A stretch of DNA of 64,000 nucleotides from Acanthaster planci. Taxonomy: Eukaryota; Echinodermata; Asteroidea; Valvatida; Acanthasteridae. The stretch covers positions 1,282,023 to 1,346,022 of the forward strand of contig NW_019091365.1 in the NCBI RefSeq assembly GCF_001949145.1, read 5' to 3'. Below the pieces are notes generated by a model. The model made no database searches. It was not told the origin of the DNA and saw only the letters and a program-made list of their open reading frames with translations. Positions 44,874 through 64,000 of this stretch are shown here, one piece after another; positions within the stretch are counted from its first letter, which is position 1; every line of letters begins with the position of its first letter. A program made the translations under genes and the position numbers.

Positions 44874-45498
44874 TGTACCGTAACGCCGACCCTCACACCA
44901 GCCGAGGCGTGCTACCAGACGGACGCTGGAAATCAGGCCCTCCTGACGAGCGGCTATCGGGAAAACTCTGGAACGTAACTTCGTTTGGGAGAAATATTCC
45001 CCCAGGCACCGCAGCACACCAGAAAACACCCACACTCTCACTAGTATTAAGGTTACACTATAGACACATTTATTGGTGTAACTTTCAGAATGGTTTACTG
45101 TGCCTACGCCTTGGAAGGTGACTCCTAAGTAGGCGTCAACAGGTATTGAACTGATTCTTTCGTAATCACATAGCTTGGCTGATTGTTCCTCTCTAAAGCT
45201 AGTCAGATCACACACCAGAGCGATGTCGCAGTACTGACCCACCAGGTCCCCTCCCCCACACGCAGAGCAAGAATCGTCACCGCTTACGAGAAAACTACTC
45301 GGGAAACGCACCAAAGTGAAACAGAGATGTAGAAAGTAACGTGGGGGCAACATCGAAAAGCCTCGTGGAAAAAGCGGGAAGCTGTGCACTGCGCTACCTT
45401 ATATCCTAGCCGCGCGCACCAGCCACAGCGACGCGGGACCACCACAGCGGGTACCAGGACTAGACTGGCACTGGGTCTACATCCAACGTTTCGTTACA
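44874..45498 (-). repeat. 5' LTR of Gypsy-4
   Basis: On the minus strand it starts TGTAACGAAACG and ends CGTTACGGTACA, 625 bp, with TG...CA ends. A TATAAGG lies at 45403-45397 and an AATAAA at 45074-45069, giving a U3-R-U5 order consistent with the element orientation. Confidence 0.75.
45397..45403 (-). promoter_or_regulatory. TATA box of the Gypsy-4 LTR
   Basis: TATAAGG on the minus strand, preceded by a GC-rich stretch (CGCGCGGCTAGGA) and placed about 330 bp before the AATAAA signal, as expected for the U3 promoter. Confidence 0.5.
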
Positions 45499-45639
45499 AT
45501 ATAAAGAGCAAACAAACGACAGTGATTTATTGATCATGTTAATGTAAACATTGAACACCTCGAGTGTCGACAGAGTTTAACAAAAAATAAGCAGGGATCA
45601 GGTCATGTTAGCGTGTATGTAAGAAAGATCCTATACGAT

Positions 45640-46187
45640 ATAATTAACATCTTACGGGTGAGAGAGGGGACTCGGGCAGGCTCAAGCAGTGCGCCGAAGG
45701 ACGATTCAAGTTTTACATCTTGTGTACAAGATTAGACAGGGAACGGCTCCAGCCTACCGTTGTGAACTAATACATGTCAAAACTAATGTACGCTCCTTAC
45801 GATAAACTTCCCCAGGTGTGGTCTGCTTACAACAGCCATGGCGACCGACCTTTTTCAGTGTATGCCCCTCGCGTATGGAATGCGCTTCCAAAGGCAGTTC
45901 GATCCGCTGGAAGTTTAAATCATTTTAAAACCAGCTTAAAACTCACCTCTTCCAGAATTACTTTTCAGCAATATAGTCCAATCTTGCTAACTAGGAGGCC
46001 ATTTTATTTTATTTGGTTGTAATTCGAAAGTTTTGTATTTCTTATGTATCAGCTTTTAGCTTGTTTACGATATTGTAATTGTCTTTATTTTTAATCTTTT
46101 TAATGATATTTAGTGTACAGCGCTTTTTGATGTCGTTGACATGGAATGCATTTTTAAATAATACTTCTTCTTATAATTATTATTAAC
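45640..46187 (+). mobile_element. 5'-truncated LINE 3' end
   Basis: Frames in the 45700-46020 interval read KIRQGTAPAYRCELIHVKTN, then AYNSHGDRPFSVYAPRVWNA and HFKTSLK, the conserved C-terminal region after the reverse transcriptase in many CR1/L2-type elements. The 3' untranslated region ends with GTACAGCGCTTTTTGATG and an AATAATACTTCTTCTTATAATTATTATT tail, the usual hairpin plus microsatellite tail. It has one frame change (near 45800). Confidence 0.75.
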
Positions 46188-46189
46188 AG

Positions 46190-47750
46190 ATGGCGACAAC
46201 AGTTCTTTTACGGTGCGAAGCTGGAGCAGGGGCGAATTCATTTCCAACGAACGGTCGCAAACATACGAAGCAGCGAGGGACGCAAGCTGACTCCCGTGGT
46301 TATATGGGGAATAGGAAGTGCCAGAATACTTAAGTGTTGACTCAGTTCATAAAATGTAAATGTTTCTTCTGGAGTTGGATTCAGGTCAGTAGCACTTCCT
46401 CCGTTAAGACGACTTCTCTACCACCTCAGCCTGGTGTTGGGCATAGTACATGTATCATTAGCGCCCTCAATTGGAGCTATTTAGTGCCTTTCACCAAAGA
46501 AATTAAATCAACGAAAATAAAGTTGCTATCACGCCCCTGTAATATGAAGCACACTAGTTAAGATCGTCCATTGACGATAAAGTTGGATTTACTGAAACAG
46601 TTTCCAAATTTTTATTCTAGGTATTATGCATAAGGCCCAAATTGGATTTAGGAAAAAAAATTGTTTTGAAGTTCGCTGTAGGCAGGCGTCAGCGTAATAC
46701 CTTGGTTTTGGGTAATGGTGGAGTGAGGAGCGAATTTTGTTCTCGAAAAATGTGGCTTGGAATTCTCTTCGTCTATAGAATAACTTGCAATGTGCGGAGT
46801 AACACTTATGCTGGTTGTAGGGTCCAGGAAGTTTTTTGGTGTAACAAAACAAACGAACGAAATGTAAATTCCCCCAAAGATAAGTCATTTAAGGAGTTGC
46901 CCGCGTGCTTGTGTTGCATAAGGAAGTGGTTACCAGTGATGTTGACATTCCTTGGGACAAGAAGATGTTGTTTCATTCTGTTGGGATCCTTCCTTAGTGG
47001 AAATTGCTTGTGTGGAAATATAACAGCACAATCAGCCAAAGTACCTTAATCAAGTGGGTGCTCTGGAAAACCACGAAACGAAATTTTTATTAGATTTTAT
47101 GAGAGGTAGTTAATTGAAATACTGATACATGTATCCGGTAACAACCGGTAACAACAATTACCGGATGAAAAACATAGATAAAAACACCACTCGTAATAAG
47201 ATTGTTTTTCACACAAATTAAATTAAAATTAAATTCAAAACCTGACTTGAATTAATTGTAAACCAAAAACATTTGGCACTTATAAGTGATGTATCCTTGG
47301 TATGTGCTTCGGATAAGTGTACAAACGTATGGAAAAGAAGAATAATTTTGTGCCCAGTCAGCGCAATCAAAATATTCAATGCAGATTATTTTAATTGTAT
47401 TTATACATGTACTTCGGTTTCATTTCCCAAAATAAAGTATTTTTGTGTATATTATGGTGTTGATATTACGCGTGGGATTTAATCTTTCTTCGGTTTTACA
47501 GTCCATCTATTGCAACCTTTTAAGTGCTGGCATAAGATATACATACATGTCAATGGTTATTTGAGCAAATATTGCCATTATCTTTACTGTAGTCTGTTCG
47601 ATGACGTGTTCTTGTTCCGTATTAGTCATACAAAAAGGTTGGTCATCACTATATTATATGATACATAAAATGTTCTTTTCTATTTCTCTCCTTTACGAAA
47701 AAAAGTTCACTCGGCGACATCATCCTTACCACACCTTGCAAGGATCCGTG
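46190..47750. other. intergenic, no supported gene
   Basis: A 135-codon plus-strand frame (46642-47049) starts with TTG, is Cys-rich by chance and has an antisense shadow; no family features. CCGGTAACAACCGGTAACAACAATTACCGG at about 47134-47164 is a short tandem GGTAACAACC pair. The end near 47700 is the 3' flank of the minus-strand gene. Confidence 0.4.
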
Positions 47751-47755
47751 TACAA

Positions 47756-48883
47756 TTAATCGTCTTGAACAGCTTCGTCTACTCTAGTTATTTTCCTTAA
47801 CTTTTCTGACACAATTTTTTTTGCGTTCACAACACCCGCGGCAATACTGGCCATGTCTCTGGTGTCTTGCCAGGCCAGATGAGGGGCAAGGGTGTGCTGC
47901 AGCCTCAAGAACCTATCGTCCTCCAGCGGGTCCTCCTCGACGTTCTTGGCGGAGATCTTCCTCCTCCTTCGCCGCCTTGCTTTCTTTGAGAGATGTGACG
48001 GCATCCGGAGGCGCTCCTGGATCTGAATCCTAGGCAAGACTTCAGAGATGAACGTCGGCGAAGGTCCGGTCAGGCGGGGCTGTTCGAAGGTGTCGGTAGG
48101 CATTCGAGGTTGCTTCTTTTCAGCAATTTCGACGCTATTCCCAGCATTGTTTGACTTTCCAGACTCCTGGTTGGCCTGTTCAGCGTCACCTTCAGCTGTA
48201 ATAAGAACTGAGGGAAGCTTCGTTCCATTCATTGGATTGGAAGATTTGTCCACCAAGTTTGACACTTGAATGTTTGGCAGAGAAAGATCATTTCTAGGTA
48301 GACCTGTTGTCCCTTTGGCATTAAATTTTCCGAGTGGAATTCTACTTTTTTTCTGGGTTGAACAAATTTCTGGCAGAGAATCCGACATCTCTTGTGATTC
48401 TTTCTTAGTAGTATCCACTGATCTAATATTTGGATTTGTATCATCTGAAGCATCTACCGCCTTACCCTTCTCTAGTGTGACAGCGTCTTCGGCACTGTCT
48501 TGTGATTCTGTGTCAGCAACGATGCTGTCTCGCTTTCTGTTCGCCCATGAATTGAGGATATTTGCCCTCCTGGAATGTTCTCGGACCCACGTGTTCTGAC
48601 GATGCTCCATCCTCGTCACAAAAGTTTTCTTTTGGTGTGCGATGAACGTCGCTGTTTTCTTCTGCGCGTTTTGGATGTCGGACAGTCTCATGTCAAGGAG
48701 CCTTTCCTGGCTGGTGTTGTCGTTCAGGAGAATCCTCCCAACGTGACTCTTACCTGGGAGGTTCTGACGCATGGCCATGGTCTCGGCCGTGCGCTCGGCC
48801 CGTCCCGCGAAGATTGTCACCAGGTTGCCTGCGAAGCTGGGACGTTTGTCCACATGAACTGTTTTCGGCACTGTGGGCTTCAT
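47756..48883 (-). CDS. uncharacterised 375-residue basic protein
   Basis: A single intact frame from ATG (48883) to TAA (47756), with no stop or frameshift, in a neighbourhood of dead elements. A strong 3' splice site (TTCATTGCAG|CC, boundary 48901/48900) lies 17 bases before the ATG, so a 5' untranslated exon probably exists upstream. The N-terminal 110 residues are Arg/Lys/Gln-rich and probably helical (RLSDIQNAQKKTATFIAHQK); residues about 115-280 are Ser/Asp/Glu/Lys-rich and likely disordered; a basic cluster KKARRRRRRK near residue 305 resembles a nuclear localisation signal; the C-terminal 60 residues are helical (LRLQHTLAPHLAWQD). No known domain, signal peptide or membrane segment is recognised. 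It is transcribed divergently from Miro, 4.7 kb away. Confidence 0.7.
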   Translation of the reverse strand: MKPTVPKTVHVDKRPSFAGNLVTIFAGRAERTAETMAMRQNLPGKSHVGRILLNDNTSQERLLDMRLSDIQNAQKKTATFIAHQKKTFVTRMEHRQNTWVREHSRRANILNSWANRKRDSIVADTESQDSAEDAVTLEKGKAVDASDDTNPNIRSVDTTKKESQEMSDSLPEICSTQKKSRIPLGKFNAKGTTGLPRNDLSLPNIQVSNLVDKSSNPMNGTKLPSVLITAEGDAEQANQESGKSNNAGNSVEIAEKKQPRMPTDTFEQPRLTGPSPTFISEVLPRIQIQERLRMPSHLSKKARRRRRRKISAKNVEEDPLEDDRFLRLQHTLAPHLAWQDTRDMASIAAGVVNAKKIVSEKLRKITRVDEAVQDD

Positions 48884-48901
48884 TGCTGATTCATTTATGG
48901 C

Positions 48902-51900
48902 TGCAATGAATGTTTGACAAATAGAATAATGAAACCTAAGGTTTTGGGGACTTCGGCTAAGATTCCATGGTATGACTCGTCATTCACTTTCACCTTGTGT
49001 TCCTAATATTCGTAGAATGTTCCTCTAAGCGAAATAATAGACTGTCCTCTGTTTCAGGAGCAACGCGTGAACACTCACCAGTTTTTAAAATTTCTTACAG
49101 TAGTCGTTTGCACAATTTTGATCGGTGGTTCCTTAACATGTCCAAACATATCACATCGTTGACGGCAGACCTTCACAATACGAACACGGTAGCCAAAGTC
49201 TAGCCATTACGTTCCATCGTGAAGAGTTACGTACCAAAAGTCAAGTGAGAGTCATCATTTCCACAGCAGCACTTACTATGGCCATGCTCAAGCAGTAAAC
49301 CCCTTGAGTTACTCAGCCCATGCTCAGCCTGACAACGGGGCTGACAGGACGTGCGAATCACCAGTGTCACCACACTGGGCTTTGTCGTGCCAACAATCCG
49401 AATCCGCCGATGCAATCACTTCGATTGTATGCTCGCCTATTGTAGCTCTGTTTGCAAACAGAACTTGTCGTCTCGTCCGCTTGTGTGCGGACTAAGGCCC
49501 ATTCAATCAAGCTCCATAATTGTTGATTCTAGATGCCGTATGTGAAATATTCCGAATCCTCTTTGAAAGGTAATGAGGACATAAATGGAGTCAGCAACGT
49601 CGCGGCTGATGTTACCTGGCTCGTTGATTCCCTCAGTTTATTCCTTTTTTAAAGGCTGAAATTGTACTTGTTGAAAGCCCTTGGGCTTTACTTATTCAAC
49701 GCGTGGGGTAAATACCTGTCGTGTGAGAGGTTGATGCGTGACACCGAGTGCATGGATGAATATTGATTTGTGTTTGGCTTATGTGGTAGCACAATCAATA
49801 GAAATGGCAACATGTTTGTACAGATCATGACTTGAAGCATGTAACGATAAATATTGACTCCTGAGTCTAGAGAAAAGTAAACTTTTATCTTTGACTTGTT
49901 TTTAATTTTCAAAAGAGATGCATGTAACCCCAGGAACAATCACAATGGAACTGTAACAAAGACACAAAATGTGTCTCGGAAGTTGACTATTACTGCAAAT
50001 GATATATTCATTTTTTTAGCCTTCTTTGCTCATCGTGTTCGTGGTGCATATGCTTCTGTAGTTATCAGGTGATTTTCAACCGAACACTTTCCGCCCCAAA
50101 TTTTCTTCGGCCACAGAAGTTGTTCAGCACTGAATCGTTTCACTTCGCACATCATGTAAAACTAGAGGGTATCGAGCTCGATTGATTTTGAAAGGAAAAT
50201 GTTTGCAGTACCCACAAATGCAATTGTGAATAGAATAAAGGAATTCTCCGGTGTTCGATTGGTTGAGGCTATTCAGTTTCTTCACAGTATGGTATGCCAC
50301 CCCGACGAAGAGCACAAGGTCACGCATCACTTAGAGAAGCCACGCCCCTGGCAACGATGCTCGATTTTCAGTAGTCTGGTTCAGACTACTGATTAGTTCA
50401 GACTAAAGATTCTATGACGACTCTTGATAAAAAAAATCTTAGGTCAGGCATCACCCACGGATATAAATAAATATGACACACGGGTCAGCCTGGGTGACAA
50501 GTTGATAGCCCGGGTTTCTCGATTTCATTAGTGGCAACATCTCAAAAATATCCAGTATCCAGTGGGCAATATTGCAAGTGTATCCTCACTGAGAGCATGT
50601 TTCATGCATAAAGCCAGCAGTCGGAGAAAGTTATATTCTGCATTTCGCCTGGCATTTCGGTCAAGGCGACCTTCGATTTAGTGTAAAGTCAAATAATTTG
50701 TAAGATCAACAGCTGCTAATGGATACGGGAGTTTACGTTCAACAGCTAGCACACCTACCCGGCCGGGAATACCCAAACATCAACGGTACCATCTGAACAT
50801 GCCGAATCTAGACGGGACTACTTCGGAATATTTCGGCATCCAGTCTTGGTCACGTGGACATTGGGTGATACCACTGATTTCGATCAGTGCCCTTGATTCG
50901 TAAAGGGTGCAGTGTCCCAATTCAAGGTTCTCCGCCAGGCAGAGGCGCACAAAAAGTACCCCCCCTCCCACAGATTCTTTCGAAAAGAGGGGTCTTAAAT
51001 TTGGGCCAAGAGAGGATGGGATTGTGCCAGTATGGCCCGGGATCATCTCTGTAGATTCAGGGGCACCCATCTGGGGGCAATGCAGACAAAAATGTGATTG
51101 AAAATTTGTCAGAAGAGCCCAAGAAGGTGAGGGGTGTCATTTGAAAAATGGCCGCTGAGAAGACTTGGGAGCATTGACTTTTTTGGGGTGAGTTTATTTT
51201 GGGCGGATAATTAAAAAATTCATACGTTGACCTACAAAAAATTGAAAATCAAATAAAATCTGAGGGACCAAACAACACATTGTTTTTNGGTTCAGTCTAC
51301 CCCAGAATAAGAATCATCGGGTCTGGTATCCAGACTAGATTTTCAGTCGCTGAGCTATTGGCCAAGTGATGGCGCTAAATCAAATTACCGATCCCGCGCC
51401 GAACTTTCCCGCTACCTCTGACCCTGGCCCTGTGCGTAATCTCCAGCTATGAATAGTCTGGCCCGCCTACGTGAGGTACGTGAATCATCAACAGTGATTC
51501 GAGTTTGCTAAATAGGTGTACGTTTTGTGCAGACAGGCACGGTATCGGCGGCGGGTGCCAGACCCGATCCGTCAGCTCGATATATATCGGTGCCGGTGCG
51601 GCATGATGGAAAACGGACTAACCTGATGAGGAAATTGCCTACTTTTCAAGCAAGATTTTCAGGTGTGGAAGACAACTACAGGCTGCCAAGCCACATGCAG
51701 TTTTTCTAAAATTTCGTTATGTTGAAAAATTTATTTTTCTGAAGTCACTATTGAAATATTTATGATTAAAGTGTGTGTGAAGTGGTCAGGCCGTGAAGAG
51801 AATCGATTTTATTCATTTACAGCCTAAACACATTTGACTAGTTTCATGAAAAAAGTAGGTTGGGCTGGGCAAGCACATGTTTTGCTGCAGCATTCATAAA

Positions 51901-53602
51901 ACTCGAGAATCCAGGTTGCCGGATTCCGGACATGTTCCTGAAGCTAGGCCAAAGTGCCTTCTTGTCTTGCCCATGTCTAGCTAGGGCCATGAGAATGAAC
52001 ATCCCGAATTTCCATCCAGCATGTCCAGACAATTTTGAAAACCCATGGCATGGCCTGACGCTTTTTTTTTTCATTAGGCCTAGGCTATTCATTATAATTA
52101 TTCATTAGTGGATCTGTTGGTGTACATTAGTGCACATACTGCGCATCGATAGCGAGTACACGTCCATGCAAGGGAACTAACCTTGAAAGTAAACTGGCTC
52201 TCAGTCATGTCAGTCCGTCTTTCATCACGCCATTTGTATTGGCACACTACAAACTCCTGATTTACTTTGCAGCCATTTGTTAACCATTCCCGACAGGAAA
52301 ACAAAATTTTTCTGAAATAACTTTTTGGAAAACAATGAAAATTTTTGCAGCTGTTTCAGCACTATGTGGGCAGTAGATGGAAATGTGGTATAGTCATTCT
52401 CATCGCCTAGTATGTAGGCCTAGCCTAGTAGGCGTAACTGCATGTGGGACAACTCCACTGTCACTGACTGTTTGCCAACTAGACTCAGGACAACTCAATG
52501 GTTGACAATGGTGGAGACAAGTAGAATGATGGGACAACTCAAACATTTACATGTACCAAGTCGTCCATTAGGCCAAAGGTAACTCAACTGTTCAAAGCAT
52601 TCATGATGCGACAGAGTTTCAGGCATTTAACACAGATTTTAGATCATGTGTTAGGCAAACCTGCGTGTGTTGTGTTACGAAGCAACTCAACTCACCAGGC
52701 ATGGCATGCACAGCATGGGACCCATTGACACTGCATTGACTGGTGAACGGCACATTGGCTGCCCTAAGCAGTAAGGTGCGTGGCCGCGACAGTGATGCGG
52801 CATTTACGGGTGGGGTGGCATACAGCCTACAGTGCACCGATGATCAGTAGCTACTCTGCTAGTATGGGAGGTGGTAAATCTGCCCACCCCCCCTTCTCTT
52901 TTTTAAGTTGAAAAAAAGGTGTGGGTGATGTGACTGTAAAGCGCAAGTGGACGCATTATGAGTCAACTTGACTCAATCAATAATTTGTCTGAATAATCAA
53001 GTTGTCTGTCCATTTGAGGTCAAGGTGTCCCACCAGTCGAGCTGTCTCAATGGTCAAGTTGTTCTAAGTCAAGCTGCTCTTTATAAGTAAATTGTATTGA
53101 TTTTTATGAGGCAAAAAGGATGTTGCCGATTTTTTTCATTGTCGAAGGCAAAGTCAGCTGCAAAAAATTATTGAATGATAAAGAAAACCTCCAGAACCTG
53201 GCTGAGCTGGCCAGAGAAAACATTTGTTTTTAGAAAACTTTTAGGACTCGCTATAACACCTTGTATAAAGTTTCTTGAAATCGGAAGCAGCTTTTTTCAC
53301 GAAAGTGACTGTCAAGAAGCCATCTTTGTTCTTCTCCATTTTGCATGGTTGTAGTAGTGAAAAAAGTCCAAATGAAAAAGCAGGGATTCACAATGAAAGC
53401 TGGCTACAACCCAAATTTTTTCTTCAGCTGCACTACAGGTAGTTTAGATGACATTCCTCTCTAATAGAAATCTGTTTTATGTGGTTTGTATGTCATAACT
53501 GTGTTATCTGTATTTGTAGTTGCTGAACACCTTTGAGGCAAAAGACCAAAATACAACCAGAGATCAGTGTATACAACCTGAGTGCCCTAACCCCTTGCAA
53601 AT
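48902..53602. other. intergenic between the 375-residue gene and Miro
   Basis: No supported coding region. It should hold the 5' exon and promoter of the minus-strand gene and the promoter of Miro, but no TATA box or other decisive element was identified. A perfect hairpin AGTAGTCTG-GTT-CAGACTACT lies at about 50371-50391. From about 52440 to 53090 the words ACAACTCAA and CAAGTTGTC recur, looking like a decayed tandem array. Position 51288 is N. Confidence 0.4.
51288..51288. other. single undetermined base
   Basis: One N after a T run, consistent with a homopolymer base-call problem. Confidence 0.95.
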
Positions 53603-63534
<9,932 letters not shown>

Positions 63535-64000
63535 NNNNNNNNNNNNNNNNNNNNNNNNNNNNNNNNNNNNNNNNNNNNNNNNNNNNNNNNNNNNNNNNNN
63601 NNNNNNNNNNNNNNNNNNNNNNNNNNNNNNNNNNNNNNNNNNNNNNNNNNNNNNNNNNNNNNNNNNNNNNNNNNNNNNNNNNNNNNNNNNNNNNNNNNNN
63701 NNNNNNNNNNNNNNNNNNNNNNNNNNNNNNNNNNNNNNNNNNNNNNNNNNNNNNNNNNNNNNNNNNNNNNNNNNNNNNNNNNNNNNNNNNNNNNNNNNNN
63801 NNNNNNNNNNNNNNNNNNNNNNNNNNNNNNNNNNNNNNNNNNNNNNNNNNNNNNNNNNNNNNNNNNNNNNNNNNNNNNNNNNNNNNNNNNNNNNNNNNNN
63901 NNNNNNNNNNNNNNNNNNNNNNNNNNNNNNNNNNNNNNNNNNNNNNNNNNNNNNNNNNNNNNNNNNNNNNNNNNNNNNNNNNNNNNNNNNNNNNNNNNNN
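63535..64000. other. assembly gap
   Basis: 466 N to the end of the window. It hides the 3' end of the Miro gene. Confidence 0.99.

Larger units (their letters stand above)
39602..45498 (-). mobile_element. Gypsy-4 LTR retrotransposon, most complete copy
   Basis: Minus-strand order is 5' LTR (45498-44874), primer-binding site (44869-44852), gag (44809-43440), protease (43400-42918), reverse transcriptase (42720-41813), RNase H (41714-41358), integrase (41229-40478) and an integrase C-terminal/tail region to 39602. No 3' LTR was found beyond 39602, so the element is truncated there. Frames change between domains and several stops are present, yet individual domains are longer and better kept than in the other copies, so it is the youngest of the four. 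Confidence 0.85.

Noticed and set aside
46642-47049. 135-codon plus-strand open frame
   Set aside because: Begins with TTG, has an open antisense partner, no domain and no splice context.
48270-48599. 109-codon plus-strand frame inside the 375-residue gene
   Set aside because: Antisense shadow of the real frame; no features of its own.

Overview
The window is invertebrate animal nuclear DNA from a draft assembly: spliced genes with GT-AG introns, low gene density, many decayed transposable elements, one isolated N (51288) and a terminal N run (63535-64000). The transposon mix (Gypsy LTR elements, a DIRS-like tyrosine-recombinase element, piggyBac, LINEs, a GIY-YIG fragment), the recurring ACATGTACATGT word and a Miro gene closely resembling the vertebrate one suggest a marine invertebrate, perhaps a lancelet, hemichordate or echinoderm. 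That assignment is inference from style, not a match I could run.

The clearest host gene is Miro/RHOT on the plus strand (53603 to the gap at 63535). Fourteen consecutive exons join in phase to encode the N-terminal GTPase, two EF-hands and the C-terminal GTPase; a probable fifteenth exon runs into the gap, so the membrane anchor is not seen. An intact intronless 375-codon minus-strand gene of unknown function lies at 47756-48883. Broken or partial host-type genes are a BEN-domain protein (1236-2145), a SAP-type N-terminal exon of the SWIM/YqaJ-associated kind (8934-9298) and an unrecognised exon at the left edge (1-529).

The rest is mostly a nested transposon graveyard. From left to right: Gypsy-1 (3454-6135, plus) with an extra two-finger C2H2 ORF and a 3' LTR; a piggyBac transposase (10457-12600, plus) cut off by a LINE (12606-15472, minus); a DIRS-like element (16160-19856, minus) with gag, RNase H and tyrosine recombinase, no reverse transcriptase, and split direct repeats; an AGGTCA-rich and hairpin-rich stretch (20000-24240); Gypsy-2 (24436-29627, minus) with an intron-like insertion in its reverse transcriptase; Gypsy-3 (31600-36720, minus) interrupted by a 2-kb TG...CA insertion; a GIY-YIG fragment (36770-37067, plus); Gypsy-4 (39602-45498, minus), the most complete, with a 5' LTR; and a LINE 3' end (45640-46187, plus).

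No complete new system is evident. The features most worth following are the split-repeat layout of the DIRS-like element, the intron-like insertion in Gypsy-2, the zinc-finger ORF of Gypsy-1, and a small TTAACCCTAACCC-ended palindromic repeat for which one copy has an internal empty-site comparison.
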